This document shows, piece by piece, positions 1 to 9,946 of a stretch of DNA of 64,000 bases. The notes below the pieces were generated by a model. The model was not told the origin of the DNA and did no database searches. It saw only the letters and a program-made list of their open reading frames with translations. Within the stretch, counting starts at the first letter, position 1, and the number at the start of each line of letters is the position of its first letter. Source of the DNA: CAVQJU01 sp963729215 (lineage in GTDB: Bacteria > Acidobacteriota > Vicinamibacteria > Vicinamibacterales > CAVVIG01); assembly GCA_963729215.1 (NCBI GenBank), contig CAVSND010000028.1, positions 291,727-355,726 of the forward strand, written 5' to 3'. A program made the translations under genes and the position numbers.

Positions 1-1069
1 TGGGATGGCCGAGCGCAATGGCGCCGCCATGAACGTTGACCTTTGCCGGATCGAGACGCAGTTCGCGGACGACCGCGAGCGACTGCGCCGCGAACGCCTC
101 GTTGAGCTCGAAGAGATCGATGCGGTCGGCCGCCAGCCCGGCGCGATCCAGCGCCAGCCGGACGGCCGGCACGGGACCCATGCCCATGACGAGCGGATCG
201 ACGCCGGCTGACGCGTACGACAGGATTCGCGCCAGCGGCGGCGTTCCCGCCGCGTTGGCACGTTCGCGGGACGCGACGACGAGCGCCGCTGCCCCGTCGT
301 TGATGCCGGACGCATTTCCAGCGGTTACCGATCCGTCCTTCTTGAACGCAGGACGGAGCGCCGCCAGCTTCTCGAGCGACGTGTCCGCGCGCGGATATTC
401 ATCCGTGCCGAGTGTCAGTGGATCGCCCTTCTTCTGGGGAACCAGCACGGCCGCGATCTCGGCCCGGAACGTTCCATCGCCGACCGCGCGCACCGCGCGC
501 TGCTGACTTTCCAGCGCGAACGCGTCCTGGTCCGCGCGCGTGACGCCGTAGCGTGCGGCGACTTCCTCGGCGGTGATGCCCATATGACAGGAATTGATCG
601 CGCAGGTGAGCCCTTCGGCCAGCAGCGAATCAACGGCCTCGGCATGCCCGAGCCGATAGCCCCAGCGGGCGCCCTTCAGCACGTACGGCGCGTTCGACAT
701 GGACTCGGTCCCGCCAGCCACAACCGCGTCCACGTAGCCCACGGCGATCGCCTCGACGGCGTGCACGACGGCCTGCAGACCCGATCCGCAGACGCGATTG
801 ATGGTTTCCGCGGGGACCTCGACCGGCAGCCCCGCCTTGAGGGCGGCCTGCCGCGCGACGTTCATGCCGGCGCCCGCCTGCAGGACGCAGCCCATGACGA
901 CGTCGCCGACGCTCTGTGGCTCGATGTGGGCGCGCGCGACCGCTTCGCGGATGACGACGGCGCCGAGGTCGCTGGCTGAAAGGTCCTTGAACTGGCCGCC
1001 AAACGATCCAATGGGCGTGCGGCACGCGCTCAGAATCAGCGCGTCGAACCGGGGAGAGTTGCCGGGCAT
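1..1069 (-). CDS. Acetyl-CoA C-acetyltransferase (thiolase), 3' end cut by window edge
   Basis: Type II thiolase that condenses or cleaves acetoacetyl-CoA/3-ketoacyl-CoA. Translation from the ATG at 1069 opens with a typical thiolase N-terminus and has the acyl-accepting cysteine in NRVCGSG at about residue 94. Downstream are NxxGxxDGAAA-like and FELNEAFA motifs. The reading frame leaves the window at GGAIALGHP, just before the C-terminal catalytic Cys region, so about 30-40 residues are missing. The start lies one base after the tyrA stop, so it is the last visible gene of the aromatic operon. That position is probably read-through rather than pathway logic. Family assignment is firm; the chain-length preference is not visible. 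Confidence 0.93.
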   Translation of the reverse strand, partial: MPGNSPRFDALILSACRTPIGSFGGQFKDLSASDLGAVVIREAVARAHIEPQSVGDVVMGCVLQAGAGMNVARQAALKAGLPVEVPAETINRVCGSGLQAVVHAVEAIAVGYVDAVVAGGTESMSNAPYVLKGARWGYRLGHAEAVDSLLAEGLTCAINSCHMGITAEEVAARYGVTRADQDAFALESQQRAVRAVGDGTFRAEIAAVLVPQKKGDPLTLGTDEYPRADTSLEKLAALRPAFKKDGSVTAGNASGINDGAAALVVASRERANAAGTPPLARILSYASAGVDPLVMGMGPVPAVRLALDRAGLAADRIDLFELNEAFAAQSLAVVRELRLDPAKVNVHGGAIALGHP

Positions 1070-1070
1070 G

Positions 1071-1964
1071 CTACACGCTCAGCATCCTGCGCCATTCGGC
1101 CGCGCCATCGAACACGTCCGCCAGCCGGTCCCCGGCAGGAAGATCGCGCCGAAGATCCTGGAGCACGGCAATGAGCTCGTCGAGCGCGGGTCCGATTTCG
1201 TCGGCATTGGTGGCCGCGATATCCCGCCAGATTTCAGCCGGGCTCGACGCCAGCCGCGTGGTGTCAGCCAATCCTCTTCCGGCAAGCGCCAGCCCATCCT
1301 GCCCCACGGCTTCTCCGACGACCTGCATCAGGGCGCTGGCGGTCAATTGCGGGAGGTGGCTGAGAAACGCGAGCACACGGTCGTGCGCGGCCGCGTCAAT
1401 CGATCGCGGCACAGCACCGAGCGCCTTCACGAACGCGGTCAACTTCTCGAACGCCTCGCCGTTGTCGCCCGTCGGTGTCAGCAGCCACGGCCGGCCCTTG
1501 AACAGATCCGGCCGTGCGTTCTCGAGACCCCCTTTTGCGCTGCCGCCAAGAGGATGCCCGCCGATGAACGTGAACTTCGGCGGCAGCGTTCGCGCCGCCG
1601 CCACGATCGCACGCTTCGTGCTGCCTGTATCGGTCACCACGGCAGGTTGGCGCACGTGTTCGTCGAGCTCGCCCAACAGCTCGATGTTCTGCCGGATGGG
1701 CGCGGCCAGAATCACGATATCGACTTCAGCCAGCACGACCGGATCATCCGCGGCGACATCGATGGCATGCAGCCTCATCGCCGTTTCGAGCACGTCCTTG
1801 TTGTCCACGGCGATGACGAGCGATGCCGGCCAGAGCTGGCGGGCCGCCAGCGCGACGGATCCGCCGATGAGTCCCAACCCGACGATGCCGATCTTTTCGA
1901 AGATCGGCGGATCGCCGGTGGGTTTGCCCGGCCGGCCCGGCTGGATGACAGGCAGGTCTATCAT
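1071..1964 (-). CDS. tyrA: Prephenate dehydrogenase
   Basis: Oxidative decarboxylation of prephenate to 4-hydroxyphenylpyruvate in tyrosine synthesis, cytoplasmic. The 297-residue protein has an N-terminal Rossmann dinucleotide site (VGLGLIGGS, about residues 28-36) and a C-terminal helical dimerisation region. It contains the family's GGHPLGGS and HDRVLAFLSHLPQ segments. The length is that of a monofunctional TyrA without an ACT domain. It sits 48 bases after the DAHP synthase stop in the aromatic operon and abuts the thiolase start. NAD versus NADP use cannot be read with certainty. Confidence 0.95.
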   Translation of the reverse strand: MIDLPVIQPGRPGKPTGDPPIFEKIGIVGLGLIGGSVALAARQLWPASLVIAVDNKDVLETAMRLHAIDVAADDPVVLAEVDIVILAAPIRQNIELLGELDEHVRQPAVVTDTGSTKRAIVAAARTLPPKFTFIGGHPLGGSAKGGLENARPDLFKGRPWLLTPTGDNGEAFEKLTAFVKALGAVPRSIDAAAHDRVLAFLSHLPQLTASALMQVVGEAVGQDGLALAGRGLADTTRLASSPAEIWRDIAATNADEIGPALDELIAVLQDLRRDLPAGDRLADVFDGAAEWRRMLSV

Positions 1965-2012
1965 CGTTTTCGTTCCGGCCGAATCCGGGCTCCACGCCCT
2001 CTTCCATGACTG

Positions 2013-3089
2013 CTACGATCCCCAGCCGCGCCGGGCGACGGTCTCCAGGCAGATGCTGCGTCCGATTGCCGGGGCGATGATCCGCAGCTCGGCCATGAGC
2101 CGATCGAACTGCGCCGGGAACATCGACTGCGCGCCGTCACTGAGCGCGTGATCGGGATCGTTATGGACTTCGATGATCAAGCCGTCGGCGCCGGCGGCGA
2201 CCGCTGCGCGCGCCATGGGCGCCACCATATCGCGGCGGCCCGCGCCGTGGCTCGGGTCGGCCACGATCGGCAGGTGGCTCAGCTTCTTGACGATCGGGAT
2301 CGCGGAGATGTCGAACGTGTTCCGCGTCGCCGTCTCGAAGGTCCGGATCCCGCGCTCGCAGAGGATGACGTCCTCATTGCCGCCGCTCAGGATGTATTCC
2401 GCCGAAAGCAGCCACTCTTCGATCGTGGCCGCGATGCCGCGCTTGAGCAGCACCGGCTTCCGGACGTATCCCAACTCGCGGAGCAGCGTGAAGTTCTGCA
2501 TGTTCCGCGCGCCCACCTGGTAGATGTCCGCGTACTTGCCGATGACCTCGATCTGGTTCGCGTCCATCACTTCCGTGACCAGTTTCAGGTTCTCGGCCCC
2601 GGCCGCATCGTGCAGCATCTTGAGGCCTTCCTCGCCCAGACCCTGAAAGCTGTACGGCGAACTGCGCGGTTTGAACGCGCCGCCCCTGAAGATCTTCGCG
2701 CCCGCCTTTCGCACGGCCGCGGCCGACGCGCGCACCTGGGCGTCCGTCTCGGCCGAGCAGGGCCCGGCCATCACGACGACCTCGTCGCCCCCGATGCGCA
2801 CGTCGCCGATCGTGACGACCGTGCCCTCGGGTTTGAATGTCTTGCTGGCCAGCTTGTACGGCTCCGAGATGCGCATGACTTCATGCACGCCGTCGAGCAT
2901 TTCAATCAGGCCCGGGTCGGGGCGCTTCTGCCCGACGACCCCGAGGACCGTCCGCGACACACCTGTCGAGCGGTGCACGTCCATCCCCATTTCCACCAGA
3001 CGCGCCACGACCTGCTCAATCTGAGTCTCGGTGGCCCGTTCTTCCATCACTACAACCATGGCTTCCGCCTCCAGAACGCGAACGTTCAT
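2013..3089 (-). CDS. aroF: 3-deoxy-7-phosphoheptulonate synthase, type I-beta with N-terminal ferredoxin-like domain
   Basis: First step of the shikimate pathway, joining phosphoenolpyruvate and erythrose 4-phosphate. The 358-residue protein begins with a ferredoxin-like domain of about 70 residues of the kind that gives feedback control in the Thermotoga-type enzyme. The barrel follows, with AGPCSAE, the metal and PEP ligands, and the DPSHGAGRRD motif near the C-terminus. Its ATG overlaps the chorismate mutase stop by four bases, so the two are translationally coupled. In related species such pairs form complexes in which chorismate mutase confers prephenate inhibition; here that is inferred. 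Confidence 0.95.
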   Translation of the reverse strand: MNVRVLEAEAMVVVMEERATETQIEQVVARLVEMGMDVHRSTGVSRTVLGVVGQKRPDPGLIEMLDGVHEVMRISEPYKLASKTFKPEGTVVTIGDVRIGGDEVVVMAGPCSAETDAQVRASAAAVRKAGAKIFRGGAFKPRSSPYSFQGLGEEGLKMLHDAAGAENLKLVTEVMDANQIEVIGKYADIYQVGARNMQNFTLLRELGYVRKPVLLKRGIAATIEEWLLSAEYILSGGNEDVILCERGIRTFETATRNTFDISAIPIVKKLSHLPIVADPSHGAGRRDMVAPMARAAVAAGADGLIIEVHNDPDHALSDGAQSMFPAQFDRLMAELRIIAPAIGRSICLETVARRGWGS

Positions 3090-3400
3090 GATACCGTGCC
3101 GCCGTTACCAACTTCCTCGTCGTGTGCCACCCGCCGTTCGAGCCTCCGCGCCTCGTCGATGATGCGCTCGAACAGGCGGGCGATCGCTTCGGGACCAAGA
3201 GGCCCCTCGGCCGCGACGTTCCGCACGTGATCCAGCACCTGTTTTTCCCGGTCAGGCTGGTACACGTCGATTCCCTGCTCTTTCTTGAGGCGGCCGATCT
3301 CGCACGCACAGCGCGCGCGCTCGTTCAGCAGCCGGACCAGCACCTCGTCCACGCGATCGATGTCGCGCCGCAAATCGTCAAGCGTCGGCATACTTGGCAC
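3086..3400 (-). CDS. Chorismate mutase, AroQ type
   Basis: Converts chorismate to prephenate. It is a small all-helical AroQ protein of about 101-104 residues: LRRDIDRVDEVLVRLLNERARCA carries the N-terminal Arg and the Asp/Arg active-site pattern, followed by a second and third helix. The start is either GTG at 3400 or ATG at 3391, and I slightly favour the ATG. The stop overlaps the DAHP synthase start (ATGA). The stand-alone gene directly before DAHP synthase suggests physical or regulatory pairing. No prephenate dehydratase is visible in the window. Confidence 0.92.
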   Translation of the reverse strand: MPSMPTLDDLRRDIDRVDEVLVRLLNERARCACEIGRLKKEQGIDVYQPDREKQVLDHVRNVAAEGPLGPEAIARLFERIIDEARRLERRVAHDEEVGNGGTVS

Positions 3401-3421
3401 TTCTCACAATGAACGGTCGTT

Positions 3422-4237
3422 TCACGCGTGAAGCTCCCTCGGCTGGCACGCGCTTCGGAGCGACCGCACGTACGTTTCGACGCGGTCGACAAGGTCCGCC
3501 GACTCTCGTTCCTCGGCGATCAGTGAAACCAGCGCGCTGCCGACGACCGCGGCGTCGGCGTAGGCGCCCACTTCCGCCACATGCTCCGGGCGGGAAATAC
3601 CGAATCCCAGGGCAATCGGCAGGGACGTGAACGTCCGGAGGCGCCGCACAAGCGTCGCGGCGTCCGACGACACCTGCGCGCGCGCGCCGGTCACGCCCAG
3701 CCGTGAGATACCGTACAGAAACCCCTGCCCCAGTGCCGCCGCCTTCTGGATTCGGGCGTCGGTGGTCGTCGGGCTGAGAAGAAAAATCGTATCGATGCCC
3801 GCGGCTGCCGTCGTTTCCCGAAATTCCTCTGCCTCTTCGATTGGCAGGTCGAGCGCGAGCACGCCATCCACTCCGGCCGCCGCCGCCTGCCGCGCGAACT
3901 CGCCGATGCCGATACGCAGCAGCGGATTCGCATAGCTGAAGACGACGATCGGCGCAGACACGTACGGCCTGACGTCCGCAATCAGTTTGAGCGCGGTCCG
4001 CAGGCTTCCGCCCGCGGCAAGCGCGCGCTCGGTCGCGCGCTGGATGACGGGGCCGTCGGCGAGAGGATCGGAGAACGGAACGCCCACTTCGAGCACGTCC
4101 GCGCCCGCACGGTCGAGCGCACGCAGCAATTCGGCGGACCGCGCGAGGTCGGGATCGGCGGCTGTCGTATACGTCACGAGCCCGGGCCGCTGCTCGAGGC
4201 GCAAACGAGCGAACGTCGGCGTCAACCGCGAAGGCAC
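3422..4237 (-). CDS. trpA: Tryptophan synthase alpha chain
   Basis: Cleaves indole-3-glycerol phosphate to indole and glyceraldehyde 3-phosphate. The 271-residue TIM barrel has the catalytic Glu in DVLEVGVPFSDPLADGP (about residue 50) and the catalytic Asp in GVLALDLP. The GTG start at 4237 was chosen because it leaves the family's usual N-terminus (about 268 residues). It overlaps the trpB stop by 16 bases. The reading frame stays open upstream inside trpB, so a longer start is possible but unlikely. Confidence 0.95.
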   Translation of the reverse strand: MPSRLTPTFARLRLEQRPGLVTYTTAADPDLARSAELLRALDRAGADVLEVGVPFSDPLADGPVIQRATERALAAGGSLRTALKLIADVRPYVSAPIVVFSYANPLLRIGIGEFARQAAAAGVDGVLALDLPIEEAEEFRETTAAAGIDTIFLLSPTTTDARIQKAAALGQGFLYGISRLGVTGARAQVSSDAATLVRRLRTFTSLPIALGFGISRPEHVAEVGAYADAAVVGSALVSLIAEERESADLVDRVETYVRSLRSACQPRELHA

Positions 4238-5421
4238 TTTTCCACCGTCTGCACATCCTTGTCGCCGCGACCTGACAGGTTCACGAGCAGTATCCCATCC
4301 GGGCCGAGCTCCGTCGCGATTTGCCTCGCGTAGGCAATTGCGTGTGCGGATTCGAGCGCGGGCAGAATCCCTTCGAGCCTGGCGAGCAACTGGAACGCCT
4401 CGAGCGCCTGGTCGTCGGTGATATACCCGTATTCCGAACGGCCCATCCCACGCAGCCACGCGTGCTCGGGTCCGACCGCCGCGTAATCCAGCCCCGCCGA
4501 GATCGAATGCGTCAACTCGATGTTGCCGTCATCATCCTGAAGAATGAATGTCCGCGTGCCCTGCAGGACGCCGGTGCTGCCCCCCGCAAACCGCGCGGCG
4601 TGGCGCCCGCGAACAATCGCCTCGCCGCCGGCTTCCACTCCGATGAGCCTCACGCCCTCGTCGTCCACGAAGGCATCGAAGATGCCCATCGCGTTGCTGC
4701 CGCCGCCGACGCACGCGACAACGGCATGCGGCAGGCGGCCCGTCAGCTCGTGCACCTGCTCCCGGGCTTCCCGGCCGATCACTGATTGAAACTCGCGAAC
4801 CATCAATGGATACGGATGGGGCCCGAGCACGGAGCCGAGCAGGTAGTACGTGTCCGTCACGTTCGTGACCCAGTCGCGCATCGCCTCGTTGATCGCGTCC
4901 TTCAGCGTGCGGCTCCCCGCATCCACGCGGCAGACTTCCGCGCCAAGCAGCCGCATGCGGAAGACATTCAGCTCCTGCCGGGCCATGTCTTCAGAGCCCA
5001 TGTAAACATGGCATTCGAGGCCGAGCAGCGCGCAGGCCGTGGCCGTCGCCACGCCGTGCTGTCCCGCGCCGGTCTCCGCGACGATGCGCCGCTTGCCCAT
5101 GCGGACGGCGAGCAGCGCCTGGCCGAGCGCGTTGTTGATTTTGTGCGCGCCCGTGTGCGTGAGATCTTCGCGTTTCAGAAAGATCCGCGCGCCCCCGTAC
5201 GCCTGCGTCAGGCGCTTCGCCTCGTAGACAGGCGTGGGCCGTCCAACGTAGTGCTTCAGCAGGCGCGCCAACTCCGCAGCAAACGCCGGATCCTCGCGGA
5301 CCTCGAAGTAGGCGCGCTCGAGCTGCTCGACCGGCTCGACGAGCGTCTCCGGCACGAACCGGCCGCCGAATTCACCGAAGTACCCGCGACTGTCAGGATC
5401 GCGCCGAGATACGACTGCCAT
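4222..5421 (-). CDS. trpB: Tryptophan synthase beta chain
   Basis: PLP enzyme joining indole and serine to give tryptophan. The protein of about 399 residues has the PLP lysine in HTGAHKINNALGQ and the glycine-rich phosphate loop GGGSNAMG. It is the TrpB1 type that works with TrpA. The ATG at 5421 is preferred; an ATG four codons upstream is also open. It overlaps the 3' end of trpF by about 29 bases and trpA by 16, showing a tightly packed operon. Confidence 0.96.
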   Translation of the reverse strand: MAVVSRRDPDSRGYFGEFGGRFVPETLVEPVEQLERAYFEVREDPAFAAELARLLKHYVGRPTPVYEAKRLTQAYGGARIFLKREDLTHTGAHKINNALGQALLAVRMGKRRIVAETGAGQHGVATATACALLGLECHVYMGSEDMARQELNVFRMRLLGAEVCRVDAGSRTLKDAINEAMRDWVTNVTDTYYLLGSVLGPHPYPLMVREFQSVIGREAREQVHELTGRLPHAVVACVGGGSNAMGIFDAFVDDEGVRLIGVEAGGEAIVRGRHAARFAGGSTGVLQGTRTFILQDDDGNIELTHSISAGLDYAAVGPEHAWLRGMGRSEYGYITDDQALEAFQLLARLEGILPALESAHAIAYARQIATELGPDGILLVNLSGRGDKDVQTVEKCLRG

Positions 5422-6028
5422 GAACTGCCTCAAAGAGCGCCTTGATGCGCCCGTGATCCTTGATACCCGGAGCGGCTTCCACCCCGGACGATACGTCGAT
5501 GCCGAATGGTCGTACGCGCGCTATCGCGTCGCCGACATTGTCCGCCGTCAGACCGCCGGCCAGGACGATCGGCCTGCGCCTCGCGATGGCCGCGGCGACC
5601 GACCAGTCAACCGTTCGTCCCGTGCCTCCCTTGCGAACCGGGTCGTGCGCGTCCAGCAGGACGACTACACGGGAGGGCCAGACGTCGATGCGTGCGGCAT
5701 CCAGATCGAGGCCGTCGCGAATCGCCACCGCCTTCACCACCGGCCTGCTCATTGTCGCGATGTAGTCCGCCGATTCTCCGCCGTGCAGTTGAACGGCGCC
5801 GAGTTGAGCAAGGCTCGCGACCTCGTTCACGTATTCGGCGGGTTGATCCGCGAACACGCCGACGGCTGTGACGAACGGTGGAAGCGACGCGGTGATCGTT
5901 CGAGCCCGATGCGGATCGACGGCTCTCGGGCTGCCGGGCCAGAAGACGAAGCCCAGCGCCGTCGCCCCCGCGTCGACCGCCGCTTTCGCGTCCTCGAGCC
6001 GCGTGATGCCGCAAATCTTCACGAGCAC
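5393..6028 (-). CDS. trpF: Phosphoribosylanthranilate isomerase
   Basis: Amadori rearrangement of phosphoribosylanthranilate, third committed step of tryptophan synthesis. The 211-residue single-domain TIM barrel begins VKICGITR, with the catalytic Cys at about residue 7. A second catalytic Asp lies in VVLLDAHD. The phosphate-binding loop is GGLTADNV. The start is GTG at 6028, overlapping trpC by ten bases. TrpF and TrpC are separate proteins here, not the enterobacterial fusion. Confidence 0.95.
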   Translation of the reverse strand: MLVKICGITRLEDAKAAVDAGATALGFVFWPGSPRAVDPHRARTITASLPPFVTAVGVFADQPAEYVNEVASLAQLGAVQLHGGESADYIATMSRPVVKAVAIRDGLDLDAARIDVWPSRVVVLLDAHDPVRKGGTGRTVDWSVAAAIARRRPIVLAGGLTADNVGDAIARVRPFGIDVSSGVEAAPGIKDHGRIKALFEAVHGSRISARS

Positions 6029-6831
6029 GGCACACCCGCCAGCAGTTCCTGGAGCGCGCCGCCCGGATCCGGCAGCGTCATCAGCCGCTCCCCGATGAGA
6101 AACGCCCGATAGCCGAGCTGGCGCAGCCGCAGCAGGTCGTCAGGCGTCCGCAGCCCGCTCTCGCTGACGGCGACAACGCCTCCGGGTATCAGCCCAACCA
6201 CGCGCTCGGACGCCTTGACGTCGACTTCGAGCGTCCGCAGGTTGCGGTTGTTGACGCCGATGATCCGTGCCCCCGAGTCGATCGCCATCGCCAGTTCATC
6301 GGCGTCGTGTACCTCGACCAGCGCGTCCATCCCGAGCGCCGCCGCCTGCGCCGCAAGCGATTTCAGTTCGACGGCGTCAAGCGCCGCGACGATCAGGAGA
6401 ATTGCGTCCGCGCCTGCTTCCTTCGCCTCGAGCACCTGATACTCGGAGACGATGAAGTCCTTCCGCAGGATGGGCACCTCGACGGCCGCCCGCACGGCTC
6501 TGAGATGCTCGAGCGAGCCATCGAAGAACGTCGGTTCCGTCAGCACCGAAATCGCGGCCGCGCCGGCGGCGGCATAGCCGGCCGCGATTGTCGCCGGATC
6601 GTAGTCGGCGCGCAGCACGCCGCGCGACGGCGAGCGCCGTTTGCACTCCGCTATCACGTTCAATCGATCGGCGCGGCTGAGTGCTTCACGGAACCGGCCT
6701 CCAGCGGGCGTCGCGCCAGGCCCGAGACGTGCCACTCTGTCGCGGAGAACCGACAGCGGGACTGTCTGCTCCCGGACCTCGGTGATCCGGCGCGTCGCCG
6801 CGACGATCGTCCCGAGCAGGTCTGCGCTCAC
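6019..6831 (-). CDS. trpC: Indole-3-glycerol phosphate synthase
   Basis: Ring closure to indole-3-glycerol phosphate. The 270-residue TIM barrel has the family motifs VIAECKRRSPSRG (phosphate and catalytic Lys), ILRKDFI (catalytic Lys), GVNNRNL and VSESGL. The length is typical for a monofunctional TrpC. The GTG start overlaps the trpD stop as GTGA. Confidence 0.96.
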   Translation of the reverse strand: MSADLLGTIVAATRRITEVREQTVPLSVLRDRVARLGPGATPAGGRFREALSRADRLNVIAECKRRSPSRGVLRADYDPATIAAGYAAAGAAAISVLTEPTFFDGSLEHLRAVRAAVEVPILRKDFIVSEYQVLEAKEAGADAILLIVAALDAVELKSLAAQAAALGMDALVEVHDADELAMAIDSGARIIGVNNRNLRTLEVDVKASERVVGLIPGGVVAVSESGLRTPDDLLRLRQLGYRAFLIGERLMTLPDPGGALQELLAGVPCS

Positions 6832-7865
6832 GCCCCTGCGCCTCCAGAGAACTCCTCCGCAGTCGAGACGGCGATGAGCGTGTCCAGCGTGCGCCGCGCG
6901 TCCCCTCGATCGATGGCGCGCGACGCCCGCGCCAGGCCTTCCTCCACCGAGCCCGCCACACCTGCAATCAACAGCGCGGCGCCGGCGTTCAGCAGCACCA
7001 CGTCGCGTGTTGCCCCTCGCTCGCCGGCGAGAATCCGCTCGATGATGCGCGCGTTGTCGTGCGCGTCTCCCCCGTTGAAGGCCGCCGGGTTAGCCTTGGG
7101 CAGGCCGACGTCGCCCGGGTGCAGGTAAAACGTATTGACCGTGCCGTCGCGCGCCTCCGAAACCTTCGTGTAGCCGGCCGTCGAAATCTCGTCGATGCCG
7201 TCTGCGCCGTGGACCACCCAGGCCCGTTCGGAGCCGAGCAGCATCAGGGCCCGGGCCATCAGCTCGGTCAACTCCGGTCTCGGGACGCCGACCAGTTGCC
7301 GGGTCGCGCCGGCGGGATTCGTCAGCGGGCCGAGCAGATTGAACGCGGTGCGCACACCGAGGTCGCGCCGCGTCGGCCCGGCGTGTTTCATCGCGGGGTG
7401 GAACGTCGGCGCGAAGAAGAATCCGACGCCCGCCTCCGCCAGGCAACGCTCCACCACCGCAGGCGACGCCGTCACCCTCACGCCGAGCGCCTCGAACACG
7501 TCGGCGCTTCCCGACAGGCTCGAGACGGATCGGTTGCCGTGCTTCGCGACGCGGACACCGCACGCCGCGATCACGAGCGCGGCGCACGATGAAATGTTGA
7601 ACGTCCCCGAACGGTCACCGCCGGTGCCGCACGTGTCGAACACGCGTTCGTAGCGCCGGGAGACCTGCACGGCATGCGCCCGCATGGCGCGCGCCAGGCC
7701 GACGATTTCCGTGGGCCGCTCGCCTTTCATGGCGAGCCCCATCAGCAGTCCGGCCATCTGTGCGGGCGCGGCCCGCCCCTCCATGATCTCGGTCATGGCG
7801 GCCGCCGCCTCGTCGCTCGTGAGGTCCTCGTGACGCGTCAGCTTCTCCATCAACGCTGGAAACAT
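6828..7865 (-). CDS. trpD: Anthranilate phosphoribosyltransferase
   Basis: Transfers the phosphoribosyl group from PRPP to anthranilate. The 345-residue protein from the ATG at 7865 has the PRPP-binding DTCGTGGDRSGTFNIS segment, the KHGNRS motif and NPA, all diagnostic of the family. The frame stays open upstream, but residues before this ATG do not look like TrpD. It follows trpG by 22 bases. Confidence 0.95.
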   Translation of the reverse strand: MFPALMEKLTRHEDLTSDEAAAAMTEIMEGRAAPAQMAGLLMGLAMKGERPTEIVGLARAMRAHAVQVSRRYERVFDTCGTGGDRSGTFNISSCAALVIAACGVRVAKHGNRSVSSLSGSADVFEALGVRVTASPAVVERCLAEAGVGFFFAPTFHPAMKHAGPTRRDLGVRTAFNLLGPLTNPAGATRQLVGVPRPELTELMARALMLLGSERAWVVHGADGIDEISTAGYTKVSEARDGTVNTFYLHPGDVGLPKANPAAFNGGDAHDNARIIERILAGERGATRDVVLLNAGAALLIAGVAGSVEEGLARASRAIDRGDARRTLDTLIAVSTAEEFSGGAGA

Positions 7866-7887
7866 GACTAGTGGACCGTCCTTTCCA

Positions 7888-8469
<582 letters not shown>

Positions 8470-8470
8470 C

Positions 8471-9946
8471 GCTAGCAAGTCCCTGCTGGGCGAGCTCGAG
8501 CGCCTTCAGCAGCGCGCGCGCCTTGTCTCGCGTCTCTTCGTACTCGGCCGTCGGGTTCGAATCGATCACGATGCCGGCCCCCGCCTGCGCCCAGGCTTTG
8601 CCGTTCGACATGATGATCGTCCGGATGGCGATGCAGAAGTCGAGATTGCCGGCGAAGTCCACGTAGCCGACCGCACCCGCGTAGAGTCCGCGCGGAATCG
8701 GTTCGAGCTCCCGGATGATCTGCATCGCGCGGACCTTGGGCGCGCCCGACACCGTCCCCGCAGGAAAGCACGACACCAGCGCGTCGAGCCGATCGCGGTC
8801 GTCGGCCAGCTGACCTTCGACGATTGAGGTCAGGTGCATCACGTGCGAAAACCGTTCGAGGCCCATGAACTGCGGGACGCGCACGCTGCCGTATTTGCAC
8901 ACTCGGCCGACGTCGTTCCTGCCCAGGTCCACGAGCATCACGTGCTCGGCCCGCTCCTTCTCGTTGCGTTTCAGCTCTTCCCCCAGCCGCATATCCTCCT
9001 CGGGGTTGCGGCCGCGCGGGCGCGTCCCCGCGATTGGATGCGTTTCCACGCGGGACCCCTCGACGCGCACGAGCATTTCTGGAGACGATCCCACCACGGA
9101 CACGCCGCCCATACGAATGAAGTACATGTACGGCGACGGATTCACGTGCCTGAGCGCCCGGTAGACTGTAAACGGTTCGACCGTGACATCGGCTTCGAAG
9201 CGCTGCGACAGGACGACCTGGTAGATGTCCCCGGCGGCGATGTGTTCCTTCGCCGTCCGCACGTGCTCCTCGAAACCCTCCCGCGTATAGCTGGATCTGA
9301 CCTCGAGTGCGCCGTCGCCGGCCCGCCGCTCGTGTGAGAGGCCGCGCTCGAGCTCGCGCTCGAGGAACTGAATTTTCGCGCAGGCAAACTGGTAGAGCGA
9401 CTCCAGGTCGTCGTCTGCCGTGATGCGCGCGTTCGCGATAATCAGGATCCGGTGACGGACGTGGTCGAACGCGAGCACGGTATCGAACACCATGAACGCG
9501 GCCTGATTGGCGCCATCATCCGACTTGCCCAGATCGCCCAGCACGGGCTCGAACCAGGACGAGGCGCCGTAGCCGAAGTACCCGACCGCGCCACCCGTGA
9601 AGCGCGGAAGATCGGGCACGAACGGCGACCGGTAGTCGGCCATCAGCCGGCGGAGCGTGTCGACAAACGGCCGGTCGCTCTCGGAGGTCGCGCCCGCCCG
9701 ATCGATGATCGTGCGGCCGTCGCGCGAAGTCAGGATCAGAAACGGATCCTTGCCGAGGAACGAGTAGCGGCCGACATGCTCCCCGCCTTCGACGCTTTCC
9801 AGCAGGAAGGCGTAGTCGGCGTGCTCCGCGATTTTCAGAAACGCCGATACCGGCGTGAGCAGGTCGGCGACCATCTCTTTGCACACGGGCACGAACGTGC
9901 CGCGGCGCGCCAGTTCCTTGAATTCCTCAAACGACGTGATTTTCAT
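8471..9946 (-). CDS. trpE: Anthranilate synthase component I, stop codon not seen at its natural end
   Basis: Chorismate to anthranilate using ammonia from TrpG. The N-terminal domain carries the tryptophan-binding LLES motif (about residues 48-51). The catalytic chorismate-binding half has the conserved GSSPEMLVR, HPIAGTRPRG, DLGRNDVGRV and AGAGIV segments. The recognisable protein ends near residue 490 (ALLKALELAQ), directly before trpG. However, the frame has no stop until about 8015, deep inside trpG. A one-base change would end it at a TAG at 8474-8472, and the opposite shift would fuse it to TrpG. The start overlaps aroDE by 20 bases. Confidence 0.93.

Noticed and set aside
798..2009. 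Long plus-strand open frame of about 400 codons opposite tyrA
   Set aside because: It is the GC-rich antisense shadow of tyrA and the thiolase; the protein has no recognisable family and is rich in Arg/His, as such shadows are.
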